Of a DNA stretch of 64,000 nt, positions 44,717 through 52,832 are shown piece after piece. A program made the position numbers and the translations under genes. The stretch covers positions 62,001-126,000 of the forward strand of contig NZ_JACDIJ010000003.1 of the NCBI RefSeq assembly GCF_050937815.1. Direction: 5' to 3'. Positions within the stretch are counted from its first letter, which is position 1, and each line of letters begins with the position of its first letter. The notes under the pieces are model-generated. The model did not search any database and was not told where the DNA came from. It was given only the letters and a program-made list of their open reading frames with translations. The stretch is from Treponema_C sp050937815 (lineage in GTDB: Bacteria; Spirochaetota; Spirochaetia; Treponematales; Treponemataceae).

Positions 44717-46332
44717 TTAAGCCGATCTCCCAATATAAAAAAGGCTATTGCCAAAAACCCCAAAACACTGCCTGCGGCACATGCTTCGTTAAAGCGATAC
44801 GCACCTGCAAGCCGATATGTAAAAAGAGCAAGGGTTTCAAAACGCGGTATCGATAAAAGAAGAGGCAAAGATGCATCGGCGCTTGCAGCCGCAAAACAAA
44901 AACCGAATGCCGATATAATGCTGCGGTATAAAAGCGGTATTTGTATGCGGAAAACAGAATCCAACGGATCCGGCGACAAAAGACGCGCCGCATCCAATGT
45001 CAATTCGGGAATTCTGTCAACAGCCGAAGAAACATAGCGGAAAGCAAGCGGCCAAAGTAAAGCGCTTTGGACGGCAATTAATGTTAAGGGACTGCCTTGC
45101 TTGACAAGTACTATAATCCCGAAGCCCAACACAATTGATGAAACGGCCATCGGAATAAGAGGAATAAAACGCAGCTGTACCTTGGTTTTGAACGGATCGA
45201 TTTTATGTACAAAAAGAGCAAACACGGATCCGGCCGTAACGGCGGCCGCGGCGGCGGCTGCGGCGCTTTTAACGGTATTCAGTAAAGCCGTCCAAAAAGC
45301 GGGGCGGGAAAAAAGCTGTAAAAAAGCGGCTAAAGAAAGAGAACCTTTATACGTAACGGCATTTTTTAAAACCGCAAAAAGCGGCCACAAAAAGAACAAT
45401 ATAACCGGAATAAAAACGACTGCAAACAATGCGTATTCTTTTTTTGTTTGCAGCGGACGATTTTCCGCCGTTTTTTTTGTTCCCGTAAGACCGCTGCTGC
45501 GCCTGCCTTTTTGTTCAAAGCGGCTGTATAGGAAAACAAAACAAAGGGCAATAAAAGTTTCAGTCAAAGCAAAAAGCGCACCTTCTTTAAAATTAAGAGA
45601 AGTACGGACGGAACGGTATACCGCAACCTCCAATGTTGTTCCTCCTGCGGATCCGAACAACAGCACAATGATAAAACTGAAAAAACAATATAAAAAAACA
45701 AGCATTGCCGAAGATGCGATAGTAGGTGCAAGCTGATACAGGGTAACTGTGCGGAACACCTTCCATTCCGACGCCCCCAAAAGACGTGCTGCATCCGCTT
45801 CTTCTTGGGGAAGGCGCTGCCACAGATCCGAACACAAGCGCATAACTAAGGGGAAATTATAAAACCCCTGTACTATGATAATCCCCCAAAATGAATATAA
45901 AAACGAAACCGGTTCGCTTTGCAACGCAAAACCGGTATAAAGGCTAACGGCTTTGAGCATTCGGTTAAAACTTCCGCCGATTCCGAAAACCCCGACAAAG
46001 CCCAAAGCAATTAAAAGAGTGGGAACGGAAAGGGGGACGGCCGACAGTACAAGTAAAAAACGCCGGCCTGCGAAGGTACGGTTTGCGGTAAAAAACGCTG
46101 CAGGGATCCCCACCAATAAGGCTATGCAAGTTGACAATGCGGCAATTTTAACTGTGTAAACGGCAGGCGGTATTACAGTCGAAAAAAACAACGAAAAAGA
46201 TAAAACCTCGCCTTGCCGTGCCGCTAAGGGAGTGAGAGCCGCTCCCAAAGCAAGCAAAAAAATCACACAAAGCGATATAAAAATACAAATACTTGCAGCG
46301 GCAATAATCCGCCTGATATTTGAAAAAAACAA
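44713..46332 (-). CDS. thiP: Thiamine/TPP ABC transporter permease (fused two-domain)
   Basis: Inner-membrane permease of 539 residues with two binding-protein-dependent permease halves, as in ThiP and FbpB. The first half carries the 'EAA' coupling loop in EEADAARLLGASEWKVFRTVTL and the second in ELTDAARLLSPDPLDSVFRI (approximately ELTLDAARLL). About 12 membrane segments are predicted by eye. The start appears to be TTG 46332, directly after the binding-protein stop. Specificity comes from its neighbours and the riboswitch. Confidence 0.9.
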   Translation of the reverse strand: MFFSNIRRIIAAASICIFISLCVIFLLALGAALTPLAARQGEVLSFSLFFSTVIPPAVYTVKIAALSTCIALLVGIPAAFFTANRTFAGRRFLLVLSAVPLSVPTLLIALGFVGVFGIGGSFNRMLKAVSLYTGFALQSEPVSFLYSFWGIIIVQGFYNFPLVMRLCSDLWQRLPQEEADAARLLGASEWKVFRTVTLYQLAPTIASSAMLVFLYCFFSFIIVLLFGSAGGTTLEVAVYRSVRTSLNFKEGALFALTETFIALCFVFLYSRFEQKGRRSSGLTGTKKTAENRPLQTKKEYALFAVVFIPVILFFLWPLFAVLKNAVTYKGSLSLAAFLQLFSRPAFWTALLNTVKSAAAAAAAAVTAGSVFALFVHKIDPFKTKVQLRFIPLIPMAVSSIVLGFGIIVLVKQGSPLTLIAVQSALLWPLAFRYVSSAVDRIPELTLDAARLLSPDPLDSVFRIQIPLLYRSIISAFGFCFAAASADASLPLLLSIPRFETLALFTYRLAGAYRFNEACAAGSVLGFLAIAFFILGDRLK

Positions 46333-47352
46333 TTACTTTGCTAAAAGGGATGTTATTTCCCGTGCGGCTTTTTCGGTTTCCGCATTTTTCAAAGTGAGCG
46401 TCTTTTGAGCTTTGGGTGCTGCCTTATAGGAATCGGGCAAAGCAATTCCCCCATTAACAGGATACATCCACTGAGTAAGCGGCAGCACGGATTGTGCCTT
46501 TTCACCGATTAAAAAGTCCAAAAAAGCTTTACCGCCCTTTTCGTTCGGCGCCCCCTTTACCAACCCTGCGCCTTCAATTTGCATAATATGCCCTTCATCG
46601 AAAATCAAAGCCTTGTACCGGTCGGTTTTATCGTATTCGGCATGATACGCAGGGCTGGTTGTGTAGCTTATAACAAGCGGCGCTTCTCCCGCCGTAAAAA
46701 GACCGTAACCTGCATCCCAGCCGGGAGCCATCGTTAAAATGCTCGGCTTAAGGGCTTTCCAATATTCGAGATACGTGTCGCCGAATACGGCCCGTGTCCA
46801 TGCGGCAAAACCCAAGCCGGGTGTTGAAGTGCGCGGATCCATTAAAATCAATTTTTTTGCATATATGCTCTTTGTCAAATCCGACAAAGATTCGGGCGCA
46901 GGGGTTCCCGATTGCGTATCGTAAATCAGGGCAAAATAACTCCAATCATAAGGTGTTAGTTTCCACTCGGAATCCAAAATCAACCCTGCGGGAATAAGGC
47001 GGTCGGCATGTGCCGGTTTATATGCTTTTAAAACATCCGCATTTTTTACCGTTTCAACTTGATTATTATCTATACCAAGCAAAACATCCGCTTGCGGAGC
47101 TTTTTTTTCCAAAGCTGCACGAGTAAGTACTTGCACCGCATCTCCTGCGGAAATAAGCGTACATTTGTAACCCGTTTCGGCTTCAAAGAGTTTTACCAAT
47201 TCGGGGCCCGGCCCCCAATCTGCTGTAAACGAATCGTATGCGTAAACGACAACCTCTTTCGCCCGCGCATCGGAAACGTCGGTTTTTCCTTTTGCGGGGA
47301 GAACTGCAATAAAAGTAATTAATAAAAAGAGAATACAAAGACGAGTCTTCAT
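46333..47352 (-). CDS. tbpA: Thiamine/TPP-binding periplasmic protein
   Basis: Substrate-binding protein of 339 residues with signal peptide MKTRLCILFLLITFIAVLPAKG and no lipobox Cys, so probably periplasmic. It matches TbpA/ThiB: VVVYAYDSFTADWGPGPELVKLFE, QADVLLGIDNNQV, TPYDWSYFALIYD, DPRTSTPGLGFAAWTRAVFG and SYTTSPAYH. It heads the operon and follows a TPP riboswitch whose 3' edge merges with its ribosome binding site (GGAGGAAG). Confidence 0.93.
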   Translation of the reverse strand: MKTRLCILFLLITFIAVLPAKGKTDVSDARAKEVVVYAYDSFTADWGPGPELVKLFEAETGYKCTLISAGDAVQVLTRAALEKKAPQADVLLGIDNNQVETVKNADVLKAYKPAHADRLIPAGLILDSEWKLTPYDWSYFALIYDTQSGTPAPESLSDLTKSIYAKKLILMDPRTSTPGLGFAAWTRAVFGDTYLEYWKALKPSILTMAPGWDAGYGLFTAGEAPLVISYTTSPAYHAEYDKTDRYKALIFDEGHIMQIEGAGLVKGAPNEKGGKAFLDFLIGEKAQSVLPLTQWMYPVNGGIALPDSYKAAPKAQKTLTLKNAETEKAAREITSLLAK

Positions 47353-47359
47353 AACTTCC

Positions 47360-47464
47360 TCCGCCGGTATTGTCCGGATCAGGTTGGGACAGCCGTACGG
47401 CCGTCCTGCGGGTTTGCTCTCAGAAAACGGTCGGACTTGAAAATCCGCACGTTAACACCCCGGT
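47360..47464 (-). promoter_or_regulatory. TPP (THI-box) riboswitch
   Basis: Reading the minus strand, the conserved elements occur in order: GGGGTG, CTGAGA, ACCCGC, ACCTGATCCGGACAATACC and CGGCGGAGG. The two variable helices form from TGCGGATT/AAGTCCG-type pairing and GGACGGCCGTACGGCTGTCC. The aptamer ends in the ribosome binding site of tbpA with no terminator between, so control is most likely at translation initiation: TPP binding hides the site. Confidence 0.93.
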
Positions 47465-47473
47465 ATGAAAAGC

Positions 47474-47502
47474 AGTATAGCCGTAATTCATTTTTTTAGC
47501 AA
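47474..47502 (-). promoter_or_regulatory. Promoter of thiamine transport operon
   Basis: Minus strand TTGCTA (47497-47502), 17 bp, TATACT (47474-47479). The start of transcription falls just before the riboswitch. Confidence 0.7.
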
Positions 47503-47510
47503 GACGGGTA

Positions 47511-47582
47511 TGGACGATACTGGGTTTGAACCAGTGACTTCTACCGTGTGAAGGTAGCACTCTACCGCTGAGTTAATCGTCC
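47511..47582 (-). tRNA. tRNA-Val (anticodon CAC)
   Basis: A 72-base cloverleaf: acceptor GGACGAT/ATCGTCC, D stem ACTC/GAGT, anticodon stem CTACC/GGTAG with loop TTCACAC (anticodon CAC, reading GUG), T stem ACTGG/CCAGT with TTCAAAC loop, discriminator A. CCA is not encoded. It lies immediately upstream of the thiamine operon promoter. Confidence 0.95.
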
Positions 47583-47685
47583 GACAAATAGGCACACCGC
47601 AAAAAATAGCAATTTTCAATGTGTGATGATTCAGAATAGCACAAAGAAAGTTTTGTGTAAACCGCCGGTATTCCTTTTTTTCCGA

Positions 47686-47714
47686 TTGAATGCCTGCCCG
47701 ATTTTTTATATACT
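47686..47714 (+). promoter_or_regulatory. Promoter of hen1-pnkp operon
   Basis: TTGAAT (47686-47691), 17 bp, TATACT (47709-47714), leaving a leader of about 60 nt before hen1 at 47783. Confidence 0.6.
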
Positions 47715-47782
47715 CATAACAGAGCTGTTCAAAAACTCCGGTTTTGGGGCAGCCGAGTTATTCCAATCACAGGAAATCCGCA

Positions 47783-49192
47783 ATGTTGTTGACCATAAGC
47801 GCCGAGGGGCAAGGCTCCGGTGCATTAAGTTTTTTACTGCATAAACATCCCGGTAAACTCCAAACGGTTGAATTATCCGTGGGATCGGCTCACGTATTTT
47901 ACCCCGAATACTCGGAGGAAAAAACGACGGCAGCCCTGCTTTTGGACATAGATCCGATCGGCATGGTGCGCAATGCCAAAAATTTTGCCGGAAAAGAATT
48001 TTTACTCGGTCAATACGTGAATGACCGCCCCTATGCGGCATCTTCGTTTTTAAGTTCGGCAATCTCAAAAACCTTTTCAAGCGCCATGAACGGAAGCTGT
48101 AAAGAACACCCGGAACTCGTTGATATTCCCCTCAATTTGACGGCACGGATTTCCGTACTGCCCGCACCGAAAGGGGGAGAGGTTTTAATCAATAAATTAT
48201 TTGAGCCTCTCGGATACACGGTTGAAGCCGAACGGCACATACTGGACACGCAGTTTACCGATTGGGGATACGGAAAGTATTTTTCCCTTACGCTCAAAAA
48301 CAACATCACGCTTAAAGATTTGCTTTCCCATTTATATGTGTTGATTCCCGTTTCCGATAACGAAAAGCATTATTTTATTACCCGGGATGAAGTGGATAAA
48401 CTTTTGCAAAAAGGACGCGGCTGGCTTGAAAATCATCCTGAAAAAGATCTTATCGTTTCCCGCTATTTAATCAATATACGTTCTCTTGTGCGCTCGGCCT
48501 TTGAAATATTGTCCGCTCAGGAAGAAGCCCCGGAAGAAGACGCAAACACCGACACCCCTGTTCAGCGTGAAAAAAAGGAGCGGCTGCACGATCTGAGACT
48601 GCAGACGGTTGCCGAACAATTAAAAGCAAGCGGGGCCGAAAGCGTTATCGACCTGGGCTGCGGAGACGGCAAGCTTTTAAAACTTCTTTTAAAAGAACGG
48701 CAGTTTCAACGGATAGCCGGAACCGATGTGTCCTTTTCGGAATTGACAAAATGCAAGGACAGGCTTCATTGGGAAGAAATGCCGCCTAAGCAAAAAGAAA
48801 GAATCAGCCTGTTTCAAAGTTCGGTAACATACCGCGATAAACGCTTTTCCGGTTTTGATGCGGCCGCCCTTGTGGAAGTAATCGAACACCTTGACGAAAA
48901 CCGTTTAAGCGCCTTGGAAAAATCGGTTTTTAAATATGCAAAACCGCACACAATCGTCCTTACCACGCCGAACAGAGAATACAATGTGCACTATGAAAAT
49001 CTCGCGGCGGGAAAACTGCGGCATTCCGATCACCGCTTTGAATGGACCCGCGCCGAATTCAAAGCTTGGGCACAAAAAACGGCCGAAACATACGGCTACA
49101 GCCTTGTGATTTTTCCGGTCGGCGAAGAAGAAAACACAATAGGAGCGCCGTGTCAAATGGCGGTATTTACGTATGGAACTCAGCATACCTAA
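47783..49192 (+). CDS. hen1: RNA 3'-terminal ribose 2'-O-methyltransferase Hen1
   Basis: Bacterial Hen1 of 469 residues, close to the usual 460-470. I start it at ATG 47783 (MLLTISAEGQGSGALSFLLHKHPGK), the family N-terminus, with AGGAAA upstream. The N-terminal half is the domain that activates Pnkp's ligase; the C-terminal half is a SAM methyltransferase: VIDLGCGDGKLLKLLL (SAM site), then LVEVIEHLDENRL, where Glu-x2-Glu-His plus a later His bind the catalytic metal, and TTPNREYNVHYE. It methylates the 2'-OH at the 3' end of cleaved RNA before sealing, making the repaired RNA resistant to re-cleavage. It overlaps pnkp by 20 bases. Confidence 0.95.
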   Translation: MLLTISAEGQGSGALSFLLHKHPGKLQTVELSVGSAHVFYPEYSEEKTTAALLLDIDPIGMVRNAKNFAGKEFLLGQYVNDRPYAASSFLSSAISKTFSSAMNGSCKEHPELVDIPLNLTARISVLPAPKGGEVLINKLFEPLGYTVEAERHILDTQFTDWGYGKYFSLTLKNNITLKDLLSHLYVLIPVSDNEKHYFITRDEVDKLLQKGRGWLENHPEKDLIVSRYLINIRSLVRSAFEILSAQEEAPEEDANTDTPVQREKKERLHDLRLQTVAEQLKASGAESVIDLGCGDGKLLKLLLKERQFQRIAGTDVSFSELTKCKDRLHWEEMPPKQKERISLFQSSVTYRDKRFSGFDAAALVEVIEHLDENRLSALEKSVFKYAKPHTIVLTTPNREYNVHYENLAAGKLRHSDHRFEWTRAEFKAWAQKTAETYGYSLVIFPVGEEENTIGAPCQMAVFTYGTQHT

Positions 49193-51782
49193 ACTTTCAC
49201 TGGTTTTACTCATAGGCGTTTCCGGCTCCGGAAAAAGCAGCTTTGCAAAAAAACATTTCGGCAGGTACGAAATCGTCTCTTCCGACGAGTGCCGCGGAAT
49301 CGTTTCCGATGACGAAAACAATCAGGCGGCTACACACGATGCCTTTGAATTGTTTAATTTTATTATTTCCAAGCGCCTAAAAAGCGGATTGCTCACGGTT
49401 GCGGATGCGACAAACGTTCAGCAGGAATCAAGAAAAAAACTGATCGATCTTGCACGCTCTTTTCATGCGCTGCCCGTAGCGATTGTCTTTAATATGCCTC
49501 AGGAAATCTGCGAGGAGCGTAACGCAAATCGCACCGACAGAACGATTTCCCGGCGTACATTGCAGCGGCAAATGCAGGACTTAAAACAGTCGCTCAGATC
49601 TTTAAAACGGGAAGGCTTTGCAAAAATCCATATTTTACGCTCAGAAGAAGAGGTTAATGCCGTTACCGCGATTGTACGCGAAAAACTTTATAACGATAAA
49701 ACCGACGAATGCGGCCCCTTTGATATAATAGGAGATATTCACGGCTGTTATGACGAACTGCTTGAACTTTTACACAAACTGAATTATTCCGTCGATTCGG
49801 TAGAAGATAACGGAACAAATTACGGTCTTAATATACGTCATCCGGAAAACCGCAAAGCCGTTTTTTTAGGCGATTTGGTTGACCGCGGCCCCGATTCACC
49901 TGCCGTTCTGAAGCTGGTAATGAGTATGGTGCGCAGCGGAAGCGCCCTCTGTGTGCCCGGTAATCACGATATGAAGCTGCAAAAAAAACTGAACGGAAAA
50001 ACCGTACAGGAAAAACACGGCTTGGCGGAAACGCTCAAACAGCTTGAAAGCGAATCCGATGCTTTTAAAAACGATGTAAACGGTTTTTTAAACGATTTAA
50101 TCAGCCACTATGTTTTGGACAGGGGAAAGCTTGTCGTCTCTCATGCGGGGCTGAAAGAAGAAATGCACGGGCGCGGTTCCGGAGCGGTACGCTCGTTTTG
50201 TCTATACGGAGAGACCACCGGAGAAACCGATGAATTCGGCTTACCGGTACGCCATAATTGGGCAGCCGAATACCGCGGGCGCGCAAAAGTCGTCTACGGT
50301 CATACGCCGGTACCCGAGGCGCAATGGCTTAACAATACTATAGATATAGACACGGGCTGTGTATTCGGAGGTTCCCTAACCGCCCTGCGTTACCCGGAAG
50401 AAGAACTTATATCGGTTAAGGCGCGCAAAGCCTATGCGGATTCTGTCCGCCCGCTTGAGATGCCGCAAAACATTTTCTCAAACAAAGACGAGGCAAAAAA
50501 TGAAAACACATTTTCTTTACAGCATGAAGACGACGATTTACTGGATATTGAAGATGTGAGCGGAAGACGGATTATTCAAACACGCTTAAAAAACAATATT
50601 TTGATCCGTGAAGAAAATTCGATTGCCGCGCTTGAAGCGGTAAGCCGCTTTGCCGTAAATCCTAAATGGCTGATTTACCTTCCTCCCACAATGTCGCCGT
50701 CCGAAACAAGCAGTCTCGACGATTTTTTGGAGCACCCGCTTGAAGCGGTTGATTATTATAAAAGCCGCGGCATAAAAAGAATCATACTGGAAGAAAAACA
50801 CATGGGCTCCAGAGCCGTCCTTGTCATCTGCAAAAACGAAAAAACTGCGGAACAAAGGTTCGGTATTAAAAATGAAGGTATCGGAGTCTGCTACACACGT
50901 ACCGGACGGAATTTTTTTAACGATCCGGCGGTAGAAACGGCGTTTTTGGAAAAAATTAAAAATGCATTGGAAGGCTCCGGCTTTTGGGAAAAGCATAATA
51001 CGGATTGGGTGTGTCTGGATGCCGAACTTATGCCCTGGTCTGCAAAGGCTCAAAGTTTGTTGCGCAGCCAATATGCTTCTACCGGTTCGGCGGCAGTTCA
51101 TGCGCTTTCGGAAGCGGTTGGGGTTTTAGAGCCGACTTCCAAGCGCGGAATTGAAGACGCGCAGCCTCTTTTTGAAAAATTCTTACGGAAACAAGATGCG
51201 GCGCATAAATTCGTTACCTCGTACCGGAACTATTGCTGGGATGTAAAAAGTATCGATGATTATAAACTTGCACCCTTTCACATTTTGGCAACGGAAGGCT
51301 GCGTGCACGCGGATAAAAATCATGAATGGCACATGGAGCATATAAAAGAAATCTGCCGTGCCGATACAAAGCTTTTTAAGCTTACTCCGTATAAAATCGT
51401 AGACACGGAAAGTGAAACCGACGTGCGGAATGCCGTAGATTGGTGGCTTTCGCTTACGGCAAAGGGCGGAGAAGGAACGGTTATCAAACCCTATGATTTT
51501 ACCGCACGCAGCGGTAAACATGAACTTATTCAGCCGGCGGTTAAATGCCGCGGCAAAGAATATCTTCGCATCATCTACGGCCCCGAATACTGCGAGCCGG
51601 AAAATTTGTCCCGTTTAAAAAAACGCGGCTTGGCAAAAAAGCGTTCCCTTGCCTTGCAGGAATTTGCATTGGGCATTGAAGCCCTTGAGCGTTTTGTCAA
51701 AAATGAACCTTTAAGACGAATTCATGAAAGCGTCTTTGCAGTCCTCGCTCTCGAAAGCGAAGCCGTAGACCCGCGCTTATAA
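49173..51782 (+). CDS. pnkp: Polynucleotide kinase-phosphatase-ligase Pnkp
   Basis: RNA end-healing and sealing enzyme of 869 residues, similar in size to Clostridium thermocellum Pnkp. Kinase domain: LIGVSGSGKSSF (P-loop, K21-S22) heals 5'-OH ends. Binuclear metallophosphatase: IIGDIHGCYDEL (D188, H190), FLGDLVDRGPDSP (D234) and VPGNHDMKL (N264, H265) removes 2',3'-cyclic phosphates. C-terminal ligase-like adenylyltransferase: LEEKHMGSRAVL with nucleotidyl Lys K542, KGGEGTVIKPYDF and QPAVKCRGKEYLRIIYG. The ligase needs the Hen1 N-terminal half for activity, which is encoded just upstream. The likely substrates are tRNAs or mRNAs cut by ribotoxins. Confidence 0.96.
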   Translation: MELSIPKLSLVLLIGVSGSGKSSFAKKHFGRYEIVSSDECRGIVSDDENNQAATHDAFELFNFIISKRLKSGLLTVADATNVQQESRKKLIDLARSFHALPVAIVFNMPQEICEERNANRTDRTISRRTLQRQMQDLKQSLRSLKREGFAKIHILRSEEEVNAVTAIVREKLYNDKTDECGPFDIIGDIHGCYDELLELLHKLNYSVDSVEDNGTNYGLNIRHPENRKAVFLGDLVDRGPDSPAVLKLVMSMVRSGSALCVPGNHDMKLQKKLNGKTVQEKHGLAETLKQLESESDAFKNDVNGFLNDLISHYVLDRGKLVVSHAGLKEEMHGRGSGAVRSFCLYGETTGETDEFGLPVRHNWAAEYRGRAKVVYGHTPVPEAQWLNNTIDIDTGCVFGGSLTALRYPEEELISVKARKAYADSVRPLEMPQNIFSNKDEAKNENTFSLQHEDDDLLDIEDVSGRRIIQTRLKNNILIREENSIAALEAVSRFAVNPKWLIYLPPTMSPSETSSLDDFLEHPLEAVDYYKSRGIKRIILEEKHMGSRAVLVICKNEKTAEQRFGIKNEGIGVCYTRTGRNFFNDPAVETAFLEKIKNALEGSGFWEKHNTDWVCLDAELMPWSAKAQSLLRSQYASTGSAAVHALSEAVGVLEPTSKRGIEDAQPLFEKFLRKQDAAHKFVTSYRNYCWDVKSIDDYKLAPFHILATEGCVHADKNHEWHMEHIKEICRADTKLFKLTPYKIVDTESETDVRNAVDWWLSLTAKGGEGTVIKPYDFTARSGKHELIQPAVKCRGKEYLRIIYGPEYCEPENLSRLKKRGLAKKRSLALQEFALGIEALERFVKNEPLRRIHESVFAVLALESEAVDPRL

Positions 51783-51799
51783 ATTAAGGAGAACATATT

Positions 51800-52255
51800 A
51801 TGAAAAAAACGGCAATTATTTATGCTTCGGTCCATCACAAAAATACGGAGCGCTTATTAAAAGAAGCGGTTAAAAACCTTAATATCGACCTTTTAACCGT
51901 AAAAGAAGCCGAAAGCGCCGATCTTTCCCCTTACGAAGCGGTCGGCTTTGCATCGGGTATCTATGCAGGAAAACTTCATGCATCCGTTGAGCGTTTTATA
52001 AAAAACCGCGAACAAGCCCTCCCCCGAAAAAGCTTTATTCTTTGTACCAGCGGCATGGGAAAAGGATTTTTCGCAAAAAGATGTTCCGCATATTTAAGAC
52101 AAAAAGGTTTTGAGGTGCTCGGCTCCTTTGAATGCAAGGGCTTTGATACCTTCGCATTTTTCAAATTGTTCGGCGGAATTGCAAAAAATCATCCCGACGA
52201 AAAAGATGTCCAAAATGCCGCGGCATTTTTAAAAAAACTCACGGAGGCCTCATAA
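51800..52255 (+). CDS. Flavodoxin-family protein
   Basis: A 151-residue protein with the flavodoxin fold: AIIYASVHHKNTERLLKEA (phosphate loop, atypical, with VHHKNT in place of S/T-rich loops), YEAVGFASGIYAGKLHASVERFI and SFILCTSGMGKGFF. It is probably an FMN-dependent electron carrier or oxidoreductase. A good AAGGAG precedes it, 17 bp after pnkp, so it is in the same transcription unit; a role in RNA repair is not indicated. Confidence 0.85.
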   Translation: MKKTAIIYASVHHKNTERLLKEAVKNLNIDLLTVKEAESADLSPYEAVGFASGIYAGKLHASVERFIKNREQALPRKSFILCTSGMGKGFFAKRCSAYLRQKGFEVLGSFECKGFDTFAFFKLFGGIAKNHPDEKDVQNAAAFLKKLTEAS

Positions 52256-52803
52256 TGTACTTTAAAAAATTAAGCGGAACAAAATGTTATCTTTCGCCGA
52301 TTGACGTAAACGATGCGGAAACCTATACGCGCTGGCTTAACGACCTCGAAGTAACCGAAAATTTAACCCTTGCTTCGACCGTCATTCCCCTTGAAGGTGA
52401 AAAAGAATTGCTGCAAAAACTGGCCGCAGGCTCTCCTACGGAGCAGGATTACGCAATAGTCAATGCCGAAAACGACACGCTTATCGGAAACGTCGGCTTG
52501 GTCAATATAAATCATCTGCACAGGACGGCCGAAATCGGTATTTTTATCGGCGATAAAAGCTGCTGGGGAAGAGGTTTCGGAACTGAAGCAATGTCGCTTT
52601 TAATTGATTACGCTTATAAGGTGTTGAACCTGCACAATATATTTTTAAGAACTTATGCCTTTAACAAGCGTGCAATCCGCTGTTACGAAAAAGTCGGTTT
52701 TAAAAAAATCGGCGAAATACGGGAAGCCCATGTGTACGGCGGCAAAGCTCACAATGTCATATTGATGGATATACTGCCCTGCGATTTTTATAAAAACCGG
52801 TAA
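52255..52803 (+). CDS. GNAT-family N-acetyltransferase (RimJ-like)
   Basis: Acetyltransferase of 182 residues. GNAT pattern: DAETYTRWLNDLEVTENL, NAENDTLIGNVGLVNINH, EIGIFIGDKSCWGRGFGTEA (acetyl-CoA loop RGFGTEA) and LHNIFLRTYAFNKRAIRCYEKVGFKKIGEIREA. It closely resembles RimJ/RimL or streptothricin-like acetyltransferases that modify protein N-termini or small amines; substrate unknown. Start and preceding stop share a base (TAATG), with GGAGG upstream. Confidence 0.88.
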   Translation: MYFKKLSGTKCYLSPIDVNDAETYTRWLNDLEVTENLTLASTVIPLEGEKELLQKLAAGSPTEQDYAIVNAENDTLIGNVGLVNINHLHRTAEIGIFIGDKSCWGRGFGTEAMSLLIDYAYKVLNLHNIFLRTYAFNKRAIRCYEKVGFKKIGEIREAHVYGGKAHNVILMDILPCDFYKNR

Positions 52804-52832
52804 ACCGGCATATATAAGGAGGAAGTCGGCTT

